Source of the DNA: Norana najaformis
Lineage: Eukaryota > Annelida > Clitellata > Crassiclitellata > Hormogastridae
DNA: 64,000 nucleotides
NCBI GenBank assembly: GCA_964023275.1
Contig: OZ029913.1
Location: 56,483,358 to 56,547,357, forward strand
Direction of reading: 5' to 3'
The number at the start of each line of letters is the position of its first letter. The first letter of the stretch is position 1. This document shows positions 48,177 through 59,965 of this stretch, in pieces. Below the pieces are notes generated by a model that worked only from the letters and a program-made list of their open reading frames with translations, had not been told where the DNA came from and did no database searches. The translations under genes and the position numbers were made by a program.

Positions 48177-51100
48177 ATGGCACAGGCTGCTTTGCTTAGT
48201 AAGCTGTTGGGAGTGTTCATGTCAATTGTCATCGGATATACGAACTGCAACACACTACAAATGGATTGTCCGTCAATAAACAAGACAGGTAACCGAAAAA
48301 CTCTGGAATGGCTAATCCACCTTAAGCATGAAAGTACTGCTGCACCTGACTCTGCATAGCATAGATCTTCAGACATTCTTAAAACGCATCTGCTTAGATC
48401 AAATAGGTAGTCATATGCGCAGGGCTTCTGTGAGATATTTTAAAGAGCTATATTAAGTGTCTTCAAATAGACATACATACATACATACATACATACATAC
48501 ATACATACATACATACATACATACATACATACATACATGCATACATAGGCCTACATATATACAAAAATACATATATGCACATATATATGCGTGCAAATAC
48601 ATACATTCATACATACATACATACATATAGGCAACTGGGAACTCTTTGAGGTGTTTACTAAAAACAATATATATATGTAATTCTACACGACACTGGTGCT
48701 ACAGAAGTGGTTAGCAACATAGTTTGCCAATTTGTTAGTTATGATTATGCGTTGATCTTTCCGCAGGTGTAAGAAACTACACGATGCAATTTCCGGAAAC
48801 TCCTGTCCCTGCTGCCAATTGGACCATCATCTGCCATCGATTCGATTTACCCAACGACTCGGTGGCTGACATCATAGCCATCGAACCAGTCATCGCCAAC
48901 GCAGAAGTTTTGCGATACATGGTACTCTACGGCTGCACTTCTGAACCTTCCGGTAGGTCATTCTCTAACCTAATATAGAACTAACATTTCAGGCAGGGAT
49001 CCAATGGCACTTCAGCAAATTGAGAGCTGGGATTGCCCATAGCTATTAAACCGAATTAACAGCTCTTTGAATCCTACCATCTCTGAATCCCGGCAACCGG
49101 ACCTTGTTCTTTGTAGGTATCTAAGAACAACCTATCTGACTTAAGACGAGTCGCTCTTGAACAAACTGCGGCTCTTGTCCTTTACAAATTTTCGAGTTTA
49201 TGATAACAATTAAGAATTATTATCGACAACGAAGCTACGGAAATTGATGTGGCCATTGCAACTTTCAAGGAACTATCAACAGGCTTTTTTCTGCCGCAAT
49301 TATAGTTTTTATATCTAACTAAGTTTTCAAACTGGAATACAGTCCATACTATGCATTGACATATATACATCTAAGACGGTTACTGCAGGTATGTATGTGT
49401 GAAATCAGGTGGTGAATGGGCATGTTTTACGGACATGGCGCAATATGAGATAATTTGTCTGTATGTATCACAACACTTAATATATGGCGCCTTTTAAGTA
49501 TCTCATGAAAGCGCTGCACAACTGGTTAGCTATTTGATCTAAGCAAGTGCATTTAAAGTTATTGTGAAAGCGTACGTAGCCACAGTCAAGTGCAACAGTA
49601 TGCATCCACTATGGTAAATGTTCCAAGAAGAAGGGTCAACACCGCAGAAGGCACAGTGGGCTCTAGCCGCGTGTGGATACACGCACATGCATGTATGCAT
49701 GCACGGAAACGTGCATGCATACATGTAGAACATTGTGGGCGCATATAATAATGTAGGAGCATAGTACCGATTTCGCTAGGCAAGCCCTTCTTCGGGTCCT
49801 TACTTATAACGTGCCACACATGGCTCGACGGCATTTACCATTCTGCACATGGCTACATATGGTCTTTCTTGTACCTATTGCGTCATTTTGTTTGTTTAAC
49901 TCTTTTTACGCCGAATTTCCTTGAAAATTATTGCATGTTTTGACTTCTACTATGACCGAGTCTGCGTTTTGGAGTTACATATGGATTCGGCCGTAGAGTT
50001 CGTGTGTTTGAAGAGTGTTTGGTCCCATACGATCGGAGGTTGATCGTCAACCTATAAGGATGAACTGGTTTCTATCTGAACATCGTACAGCCCAATGCCT
50101 ATGTTACTTGAATAGCGTCAAGCCCCATACTTACGTATTCTGTCTACAAACGGGAAACCTTGGATACAAGGAAGAAAGTGCGAGAAGATTCTTTGGAATG
50201 GCGGGTACTGTCAATCACGGAGAGGTTCTACGACCAACTGAATGCCTCTCCTGAGCAGCCCTTGTGGCACGAGAGATATCTGGACACCACATCTTCTTCC
50301 CTCTACGAGAAAATATAGCATAGTGGTGTTATCGTGGTCGTGGACTTTATCAGCTGTCGACTTTCCTTATCGTCGATGCAATGTGGTCCAGGCGTGCTAA
50401 AGCTGGTGCGAAATATCAACTCAGGAGGGAAGTCTGTTGTTTGAGCTCTGTGTGTGTACGGGAACCCGTCAGGGCATGCTAATTTTTATAGTCACCTGAG
50501 CGTTATGTGTTTACTGTTGAATTTTTCTATTTTCATAATGAAATTAATAAATATATAGATAATTACATAAATATGAAAATTAGCTGCTGCATAATTTAAA
50601 AAATACACTTTAAATGTATGCGTACCAGAGGGCGATGCCTATTCGTGTCAAATTGGAGGCGACGAAAGGTGTTCATCATTCATTGGACTATGGTCATTCG
50701 GCTCCGCTGGACAGTGTCTTAACAGCCAACTTGGATTTCGCTTCGGATCGAGTGGCATACGGTACGCAGTCGTACAGGTATGTACGCAGGCAGATAAATA
50801 TGATGTACAATTATGTTTCCATGACTTCCATGGTTTCCTAAATCAGTTGGCAAGGGCTTCGGGGTTGACGGGCTTCGAGAATGGATCAGGAGTTGGCGGA
50901 AAGGACGACCATATGAAGAAGATTGTGCTTTATGCCGCTAAAATTGTCTCTCGACCTTTTGAAAGTCATCCATACTTAAACGGCTGATTCCAACTCTCCG
51001 AAATTAGGTTCCTCGTGGTTTTTCGACGTTTATTATCACTTATCTCTTTCACATGTTCCAATGAAATATTTTTTTTCTTCTCACGCCGCTTCTTTTAACC

Positions 51101-54100
51101 CTACCCAAAATTATTATTTTTATTTCAGGGTAAAAGTAGAAGGAAGGCAAAAACACTTGTGGCAACCCACATTTTGAGAAGAGCTTTTGACTCTCAGTCA
51201 CTCGGTGCCGATGCTCTTTCTACTAGAACTTTTACCTCCAGCTGTTCTCCAAAAGGTCACAAAAAATCATCCGTAAAGCAGCTGTAGGCCGATCAAATGA
51301 AAATGGGTTCGAGTTTCCTAATGTTGCATAAGAACGCAAGAACATTTCCAACAACGACATCATACACAGGATTTTTCATACAAATTACCCTCACCATTCC
51401 TGTTACATTAGGCGTTTCAGTGGGCACAGCAGCCACAGGTGCTTTCTGAATTATGTCTTCGATGAGCTTGCACAATTCGCTCCTTTCTGTCAGATGATTC
51501 GGCGAAACCAGACTCCTCTTTACAACTACAGTCGAACATCCAGTACTCGCAAGACACTGACCCCCTTTCCATCCAGTCTTCCTTCAGTAATTGGCGTATT
51601 CCAAGTTTGTCCGACAGCTGTTGAGTGAAACATGCTTCTGACGTCATCGGGTTAAAGCATCTACATTTTAACCCGATGCCTTCTGTCGCTATCAAAATGC
51701 AACAGGATGTTTACCAGTCTATAATTTTGAGTTTCTTCGTCCATCTTGGTGTCTCTGAAATGTCCCTCCCCTAGTACTACCACGCACACGCTTCGCCAAA
51801 GGATTCTCTTTCTTTCCTGTTAATCTATCTCTCCTTCTGCCGATTAATCTCGAGCTATAGCCTTTGCACCAATTATCGTTTCCATAAAACAGCTTCCTAC
51901 GTGGATTAAATCTGATGCCTCGAGTTGTACCAAGCAAGGAGTGGCACCTGAAGGTTTCCGCGTACTACATGTTCACCGGCAGCCAGTAAACTGCGGCCCT
52001 GGCCGAGGAGGTGGTTTTGCAATCATCTACCGTTCGTCCATTCAAGTCACCGTCCATTCTCTGTCCGACTCTTTTCATCAATTGTCGTATGAGCTTCAGT
52101 TAGTCCGAGTGGGTAAAGCTGCTTCCTTTTTGACCATCGCCAACACATATCGTCCACCATCAAGCTCCATTCATGTACCTTCTATGTCGAATTTTCGGAC
52201 ATAATTTCCACAATTACTGCCAGTACTAATGATCTTCTGCTCGTTTGTGGCCACTTTAACTGTCCAGGCAGTAATGGAAATCATATTGACCACGGGTCAG
52301 ACGATCTATTAATATCGTTGGATCTCAAGAAGCATGTTTCGACTCCAACTCGCTGAACATGGAAATCTGCCGGATTTACTAATAATTGATAATCCTACGA
52401 CGGTTGGAAATGTTCGGGTCTGTGACGCTGGCTGCATCTCTGACCACAGTCTCATCACTACTACAGTAGCAGTGGGTACATCCATCCGTCGAGTCGCTTT
52501 TTCCATTCGCCCGATCCAGCAGATCAACTTTGCAGATTCCTTATCGCCTTCCTAGATTCCTGCGTTCTTGTTTGTTGCAAGAACCTAAGTTCAGGACAAT
52601 TGGCGCTGTTCAACACCGAACTGTTTTCAGATCCAGTCCAGAAAGCAGATGCTTTTGTAGAGCAACTCTCTACCGGTGTTTCGAGGGAGCTGGATAAAGT
52701 TGACATGATCGTCGTCGTCTGGAACGTCGGTGGAAGAAAACTGTGCAGGAAAGCGATCGAATTGCCTACCAAAGAGCATGCAGGATGTCTAAGAAGCTAA
52801 TCGCAACATCTCGACAGCGGTTCTACCGTAACAGTTGGGCATTGCCAAAACTTCTAAAGACCGATGCAGCATCATAAAGAGCTGCTTCACTCCTCGAACA
52901 GTTCTTCTAATTTATCTATTGACATTGAGGACAAAAGCTCTGTCTAGGTTTTTCAAAAAGTTTTGGCTGCTAAAACATCTAACTTAAAATCTGCAAAGCG
53001 TAGGTCTCGGTTGGATAGGGCAAAACTGTTTCCTGATCTGTCCTTGGACCTCTCCTTTTTTCCATCTTTATTTCGCCCATTTATCAAATTGCACGCATGC
53101 GTAATACTTTGGTCTAGCAATATGCTGATGATACTCAACTCTACGTTGCTCTCTTTGCAGCAGATCCCTCAGCTAAAACTGAACTGGAACACTGTTGTCC
53201 TCTTTTCATGTTTGGTTCTGCTTTAATGATCTTGCAATCAATCCAGCTAAATCGGATGCAATTCTTTCACAACTCACCAACGTATGCAGTCTTTCTCTTC
53301 GTATTCATCTATTGACCTTGCAGGAACCAAAATCCCACTATCAGACAAAATCAAAACTCTTGGTGTCACCCTTGACAACTCGCTCGCTCACTATGACTTC
53401 ACACGTATCTTCGATTTGCAGGTCTTGTTTCTACCACATCAAGGCATTTCGTCACATCAGATATTCTCTGACTAATGCCATGGCTAAAACAGTGGCATGT
53501 GCACTTGTTGGTTTTCGATTAGACCATGCAAATGCAGTGCTATACGGTATATCATCTTTTAAAGTAAAAATGCTCCAGAGGGTTCAAAACTCTCTTTTTA
53601 TGGTAGTTACATGTTCTTCTTCATCAAATGCATTAGATCGCCTTCGTGAACTTCACTGGCTTCCTGTTGAGTAACGTATTAAGTTTAAAATTGCATGCTT
53701 GACCTTTAAGACTCAGAACCCTGCCCTTCCATCATATTTTAATACTTTGCTGATTCCGCGTTATAAGTGCTTTAAATAAATAAATAAATAAGCTGACAGA
53801 ACAAATATATCTGAACAGCGAATTCCAAAGTCGTGGATCAGCAACCAAGAACGCCGAAGAACCTAACACTGTTCTGGTATGAGAGACAACAAGAATCACA
53901 GTGCCCTTTGATCCCGTGCAATATTTGCTGTGATGGCTGTTGAGCATGAAACAGAGATAGGTGGTCTGATTCAAATGTAGTACTGTGTGAACTATAAGAT
54001 GAAACAGAGATGGCTGTTGAGCATGAAACAGAGATAGGTGGTCTGATTCAAATGTAGTACTGTGTGAACTATAAGAGAGATCTTAAACTGGATTCTCTGC

Positions 54101-57100
54101 TACATGAACAACCAGTGTGAATAATGCAATACTGGGATAATATGTTGATACTTGTGTTTTACTCTGGCCATAGAGTCTTGTAAAATTTGTAGCTTGTGCT
54201 GTTCTCTCTTTGTGATGCCAATGGGTAGTGAGTTACAGCAGTCAAACCTGCTGCAAACAAATGCATTACGTCACACAGTCATACAATCCTATACACTGTC
54301 ATACAATCCTATACACTGTCATACAGTCCTATACAGAAAAGACACCAAAACAATCTCTCACAAAACACAAGCACAGTCCTACAGACGCAGTAGAGTTCTC
54401 CACAATCCGGCCTTAGCTCAGCTCCGGTCGTCCTCTCCACTTGCGGGATAACCACTCCAACGGGGGCTCGACGACTTGGTTAGGATTCCATCAGTAATCG
54501 CCAAAGCGGTTAAAGACAAATTCGGCAATGGTTCCGTGTCACATGTCAACCAGTCCAAAATTCTCCATCGCGTGTTCTTCACACTTCCAGTTCACAGGTG
54601 GTACAGCTCCAGTAGCTCAAGTATCTCCATTGCCACCATCAGTGGGCCTACCTTGCTAAATGCACACTCAGTAAACCTCTCGAAATACTTGCACAATAAT
54701 TCGCAAGGGCTTCGGGGCTACGGGCTTCGAGAGTGGATGAGGAATTGGCGGGAAGGACGGCCATGTGAAGAAGTTTGTGCTTTATGCAGCCAAAAATATT
54801 CACAAACTTTTTCAGGTCATCGATACTTAGACGGCCGTTTCCTACTCTCTGAAATTAGATTCCTCGTGATTTTCCGACGTTTATTGACTCATCACTTATC
54901 CCTTCCACATGTTCCGATGAAATATTTTACTTCTCACGCCACTTCTTTTAACCTTACCCGAAATTAAAAAGTCTTTACCATAGGGTCAAAATTGGAGAAG
55001 GGCAAAATCACGTGTGGCAATCCACTTTTGGAAAAGATATCATGGGCCTCGACCAATGGCTTTTTCCACTGTATCTTTTACCTCCAGCTGTTTTCCAGAA
55101 GCAATCGTCCATAAAGCGGTTGTACACTGGTTTAATGAAAATGGGTTCGAGTCTCTAATATTGCATATAAGAACGCAAGAACTTTTCGTGATGTATAAAT
55201 ATACATCAGCTTATGTGGTATAAATCACATTCGCCCATTTAATAATGCAATCATCGTTTCTTGAAAACATATTTCTATGATTGCATCGCATATTTTGTCA
55301 GCAGCTTTCAATATATGAGGCTCCATAGTTCGCAGAAACCCTTCATGTCAGTCAACGCACAAGATATGCTACCTCAAACACACGTTAAACTTCGATGTGG
55401 GTTAACAGCAATAATTTAAATACCTCAATTATAAACATTTTATATAACATATGTCAACGTATCTACCTGTGAAAACTGTCGCTAAATATTCAGCTATTTC
55501 AGTTCATGAGACCTTCCATACGGTTCAACTATGTATGTATATGTATAGTTTCTCGCTGTCAACTGCCTTTATTTAAATAACAACTGTGCATGTCAAGACA
55601 GGATTTATCCAAATACTCGAAACCGTATGTGCAACTAAGGCACAGATTCTTCAATAACTGCACATAAGTTATACAGTATATACATACGCTAAACACATAC
55701 ATTCATTAGCAAACCATCATACATGTATATCTCCGCTTATAAGTACGAAGGTAAAGGGAGGATGCTACAGTAAGAATTTAAACTTAAGACAGGCTGTGTT
55801 CGTGTAGGTTTGAACAAACCCCGGAATTTTTCAATTATAAGCACATTAATCAAACTTATGGCATTGATAAAAATTTTGTGACCTTGCATTGTTAAGACCG
55901 AACTCTTCCACAGTTCATTGGTAGCAAACAGTGTTTAGACAATAGCTACTCTTAAATTCACATCTACTCCACTCTTCAAAAGCTTTATCTTCTGTCTTTC
56001 CTCTGAGAAATCTCGCTCTTTTGTCGTCTGACTATTTCAACATTCTGCCAGCTATCTTTTCTGTCTGTTTATATGCTATCTCTTTTATCTCTTTCTCTTT
56101 TCTCGCAGCTTCCAACCAGTCACTCTCCACTAATCACGTCATCTTTTCCCTCATTACCTGCTTACCATATGCCTGTTCAGTTTACAATTCGTGTCTTCTT
56201 TTATGTGCATGTTTCTAAGTATCTTCGTTTTGCTTGCTCCAGCTTTATTGGAATAATCCGCAGCTGAAGACCAATCTTGTCGATTCTTCTGGAATGAGAA
56301 TCTACTACACCACTGAGCTTCGTCCTAACGCAGGTCAAATCGTGTCGATTGGTCAGACGTATCTGGAGATTCCTCCTGGTAAAGACGAAGTGACTGCGAC
56401 TGGATCCTGTAGACAAGTCTGCACTAGAAGACTGCCTCACTCCATGTTTATTACCTCTGCCGTTCTTCACTTGAACTTGCTGGGTAAATAAATGTATCAT
56501 ACACTTAGCCTTTTATGGCATATCGGACCCAACATAAGACTTACCTTTTTCAGGTGGCCTATCCACCATAGGCTGCCTCTTTGTCATAGTAAACTGGTTT
56601 TTTGGGTAATGTCCTGACTAGAGCTTGGCTTTGGTGCGTCATCGAATGATGCCTTACATCACAGGCGCTAGCTCGCACCCTCCTCCAACTCAGTGTTGCC
56701 GTCCTTCAGTATGCAGACGACACCCAGGCTTATGCCCATGGTCCGGCGGAGGGGCCCCTGCCCTTGTCCAGAGGATTCCCGATGCTACCTCTGTCCTTGA
56801 CCTATGGATGTCTTCCAATCGCCTCCGTTTGAACTGCAATGAGACCCAGTTCATCTGGCTGGGTGGCAGTTTGCAGCTCGCCAAGATTGATCTTTCCTCC
56901 TTACGCCACAGATTTCCGGATATCTCTTTCTCTATACTACGGTCCGGGATGTTGGGGTTGTGTTGGATCAGGAGCTTACCCTGTCTGCTCATGTTAACAC
57001 CGTCTATCGCTCTTGTTTTTACCATCTTTGTCAGCACTGCACCATTCGCCGTACTCTTTTCTTCCATGCTATCTCCACTCTGGTCCATGCCCCATTTGCA

Positions 57101-59965
57101 CTAGGGTTGACTTTGGTAACGCCTTCTTTACAGGTCTATCGCTAGCCAACACTGCTAAGCTGCAATCTGTGCTTAACTCTGCTGCTCGTCTCATTGGGGG
57201 CATTCCAAAATATGGCCACAACTCGTCTTATATTCGTAACACTCTTTACTGGCTCCCCGTCCAGCAGCGTGTCCTCTTTAAGATCCTCTCCCTCATGCGG
57301 AATTGTGTTGTTGGGTCTGCTCCAATTTACCTCATTGACTACTGCACTTTGGTCTCTTCGTTGCGGACCGTAGCACCCTTCGCTCGGCCACTCAGGATCT
57401 CCTGTTTGTCCCTCGAATGCGCAACGCTAGACCCCAGTCCAGAAGCTTCGCCTACGTTGATCCCGCTTGCTGGAATCGTCTCCCTCGAGAATTGCGACTT
57501 GAGCTCCTTTCTTTACCCCTTTCAATGTTCCGTAGGCGCCTGAAGACTGTACTGTTTAACAGTGATTTTACTCCTACGGGTCGGAAGCACCTCTGTTGAG
57601 TTTATCCTCTAAAAGACGCTTTATAAATCTAAAATTACAATTACAACTGATAATTATTATCGTTGGTATTTTTAACCCAAAGGATAAAATCCAGAGGAAG
57701 TAGAAAAAGCTTTATACAAAGGAGAGTTTATCTATGGAATGTATATTCTTAGCAGATGTCCGGCTCCTTGGATGGTCCGCGAAATGCGATTGCAGTGAAA
57801 CATTGGATTGTTTTTGGCATGATGTTAGAAGAGAAAAGAAGTTTCCCTTGGGTCTCTAGGAACCCTGATCAGCTGGCAACCTTGGCTGGGTTGTGTATTT
57901 CCTAACAACCTTTCTGCATGAACTCTTTCTAATGACTGTAACATGGAATCATGCCATTTCATAGGCCAACATTCAAAATCATAGAACTTATATTTGTAGG
58001 GAAGAGTGGCAATATCAGTTTAATTCGCAACGGGACTATCCTGCGTACTCTGGACATTCCGTTGTACGTCAATATGCTAAATATAATCGAGTAAGTATAC
58101 TGGTTTATAGCTATTTTCACAGTTGACTGGTTAGCATAATCAATAGTTGGGTATGAAATCGAGCTTTGTAAGCTAGATGACTCGAATAAATGCCACGCAT
58201 TCAATAAATACACTGTGTCCGGAAAAATTCCAAGGCTCTAAAATATGAATGAAAAAACTATAGTAGATAATAATCAATTTAAAAATTTAAAAACCTTTTT
58301 GATCCGTACATAATTACCAACAAAATTTTTTGTAATTTATTAACGGCCCCCGTTTAAAATTACGTCACAGTGACGTATTTGAAACAGAAACATCGAAGAA
58401 CTCCGCGAGCGAATTGTTAATGCTTGGGATGAACTTGATCAACTGGTCGTCGATGCTGCTGTTAGTCAGTGGCGTGTACGTCTCGAAGCTTGCGTTGAAG
58501 CCAATGGCGGACATTTTGAACATAAATTATAGTTCAATAATATTTCAGGATTAAACTGTTTTTGGAATTTTAAAAATCGATTAATGTTTACTAATTATTT
58601 TCATATTTACCGTAAAGCCTTGGAATTTTTCCGGACACAGTGTATAGTGCCCTGTACAAGTGCGCCCACAAAGTCACAACTCATCCCAGTATGAATGTTA
58701 CTAGGCCATTAACTTGCAACTGTTCTCGTTGCGTGAGCTTATTTCAGGCATTTGGTTCGTGAAGAGTTAGGTATATGTAAGGAACTCACCATTGCCATGT
58801 ATCCTAAGAATTCATTTCGAACTTCATATTTACCAGAATGAGACATCTCGATAGGTTTTCCTTGTGAAGTCCCCTCAGTAATGTCCCGTATGCGCATTAT
58901 TGCCTAATATCGTCAAGCAATTTACAGTTATGTGAATTAATGTAATTTAATGTAACTTGGTTTCCTGTCGTCAGGGCTGGACTCTTCTCATGAGTTTTTC
59001 CTAAAGAAGCGCTATATAGATTATTGATTACAATTTACAGTTGCAATTGTTCTGAACAAAAATGTATATATCGCCACATCACAGAACCCCTCTGCATTAC
59101 TCCAAAACCAAACAATAGTTATTCTGCATCGAGCAAGATTGCTTTCAATATTTGAGGAAATGAAGGTTGAGTGAGTCTCATTCAAACTAGGTGCTGGCAA
59201 CATTCTTCTCAGAATGAGCAAAGAACAGGCAAAGGTTAAGATATGAAACATCAGAGCATTAAAAAGTCGTTACTGCAAAAACAGTCTTGACTTAAAATTC
59301 CAGAATTAAACAAATCTTTGGGCAAAATAGTGTAAAATGTCTTCACAACTGCACATTTAGGGTTTGTTACTATTAATTAGCACTAAATATTAGTAAAATC
59401 GTTGAAATGTCTTAGATTTGAGCAACCAATCGAGTTAACACCTGGAGATGAAGTGCGCATTACATGCGTCTATCAATCTACCCAAAGGAACTCCACGACC
59501 TACTTCGGGAAGACTTTGTTGGACGAAATGTGCATCGGACTGTTCATTTACTATCCGTCAATCACAGGTGTCGATTACTGTGGCCAGTGGAAGAGTATCG
59601 ATCAGTGCAGTTATAACGGCGGTTGGCAATTTCCATTGTGCGACTTTTACCCGTTTCTGGGTTACATGTTCTCCCTTAATAAATCATGCGCAGAGAATTG
59701 CAACTCAAACGATTGTACGACGCTCTTGGGTGAGTTAAATGCGACTCGATGCCTGGATTACGCTGACGTGAGATCATTCGCTCGAAGCTTCTACTACAAC
59801 TATTATACAGTATTTTTACGCTGCACCTCATCAAATACCAACTCACCATCACGTGGCACCATGGGTTCTATGCATTCTCCCAAGCAAAAGGCATTGTTCG
59901 TCCATGTCATTTTGATCATCTGTGGCATACGCTATCTATCATCACTTGATTTGTTGGCACGTTAG
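48177..59965 (+). CDS. Gene D: temptin-less DBH/MOXD1-like protein lacking most copper ligands, 442 aa, 6 coding exons
   Basis: Predicted exons are 48177-48288, 48767-48952, 50629-50777, 56243-56483, 58000-58090 and 59416-59965. The first five have exactly the lengths of gene C exons. The protein has a signal peptide (LLGVFMSIVIGYTNC), the CPSINKTG end, both monooxygenase domains and a hydrophobic C-terminus (FVHVILIICGIRYLSSLDLL). The copper positions are R87-Y88, Y151 and H225-L-N227, with M298 kept, so the CuH site is gone and CuM is incomplete. It differs from C by point changes and by a shorter segment before the anchor (SNTNSPSRGT, lacking about 16 residues present in C). Introns 3, 4 and 5 are enlarged by mobile DNA. 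Intact frames and splice sites argue that it is still expressed; this is inference. Confidence 0.83.
48472..48640. repeat. (ACAT)n microsatellite in gene D intron 1
   Basis: About 16 perfect CATA/ACAT units then imperfect ones. Gene C intron 1 has a shorter version at about 36765-36845. Confidence 0.9.
48953..50628 (+). other. Gene D intron 2 with an unidentified insert
   Basis: The start and end resemble gene C intron 2. A retroposon tail on the minus strand lies at about 49480-49525 (GGCGCCTTTTAAGTATCTCA...AGCGCTGC). The stretch of about 49930-50470 has no counterpart in C and contains a 79-codon open frame (50015-50254) that I do not recognise. Confidence 0.4.
51941..53760 (+). mobile_element. 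LINE with AP-endonuclease and RT end, degenerate
   Basis: GPGRGGGFAIIYRSS and FLTIANTYRPPSSS are mid-domain strands of the AP-endonuclease. LLIIDNPTTVG...CISDHSLI holds its SDH catalytic motif (about 52438-52446). After a gap, DLAINPAKSDAI and QRVQNSLFMVVT...LDRLRELHWLPVE mark the end of the RT ORF (53195-53674). The RT core with YADD is not intact. Multiple frameshifts make this a dead copy. Confidence 0.75.
53732..54210 (-). mobile_element. LINE RT C-terminal fragment on the opposite strand
   Basis: The minus-strand frame 53974 to 53732 encodes GSSAFLVADPRLWNSLFRYI and a final KALITRN, the usual GxxAFxVAGPxxWNSLP-type end of L2/CR1-like LINEs. Within it a segment of about 67 bases (AACAGAGATGGCTGTTGAGC to AACTATAAGA, about 53940-54075) is present twice in tandem. 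Confidence 0.6.
54221..54715 (+). other. Unassigned part of gene D intron 3
   Basis: Holds three short tandem repeats of a CCTATACACTGTCATACAAT-like unit (about 54270-54330). Open frames such as 54152-54451 and 54476-54967 match nothing I recognise and lie within the intron. Confidence 0.4.
56666..57645 (+). mobile_element. 5'-truncated LINE in gene D intron 4
   Basis: LSVAVLQYADDTQAYAHG holds the YADD box. Later frames give LANTAKLQSVLNSAARLIGG, YWLPVQQRVLFKILSLM, SRSFAYVDPACWNRLPRELR and FRRRLKTVLF. The 3' end is GACGCTTTATAAATCTAAAATTACAATTACAA. At least three frame changes are needed. Gene C intron 4 has the unoccupied site (TGATGCCTTACATTACAGG, then GATAATTATTATT) at about 40018-40070. 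Confidence 0.78.
58211..58642 (+). mobile_element. Tc1/mariner-type deletion derivative in gene D intron 5
   Basis: Both ends carry CACTGTGTCCGGAAAAATTC as perfect inverted repeats continuing to CCAAGGCT, and each is flanked by TA (58209-58210, 58643-58644). The interior (58392-58532) encodes only the C-terminal tail of a Tc1/mariner-type transposase: IEELRERIVNAWDEL, QWRVRLEACVEANGGHFEH, then a stop. The catalytic DDE region is deleted, so it cannot move by itself. Gene C has the empty site AATAAATATAATACCCTGTA at about 40609-40630. Confidence 0.88.
58975..59050 (+). repeat. Retroposon 3' tail in gene D intron 5
   Basis: GACTCTTCTCATGAGTTTTT...GAAGCGCTATATAGATTATTG, orthologous in position to 40958-41040 in gene C. 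Confidence 0.5.

Larger units (their letters stand above)
50860..55230 (+). mobile_element. LINE-bearing segment bounded by a duplicated intron piece (gene D intron 3)
   Basis: GGGCTTCGAGAATGGAT at about 50870 and GGGCTTCGAGAGTGGATGAG at about 54722 begin two copies of a roughly 450-base intron segment, each aligning to gene C intron 3 (about 38330-38580). Between them lie LINE pieces: an endonuclease part (51941-52560), RT and C-terminal pieces (52960-53680) and an opposite-strand end (53732-54200). Gene C intron 3 has only one copy of the segment and no LINE. Confidence 0.6.

Noticed and set aside
50015..50254. 79-codon frame as a gene
   Set aside because: It lies in gene D intron 2, has no signal or motif I recognise, and lacks a counterpart in C; recorded only as an unexplained insert.
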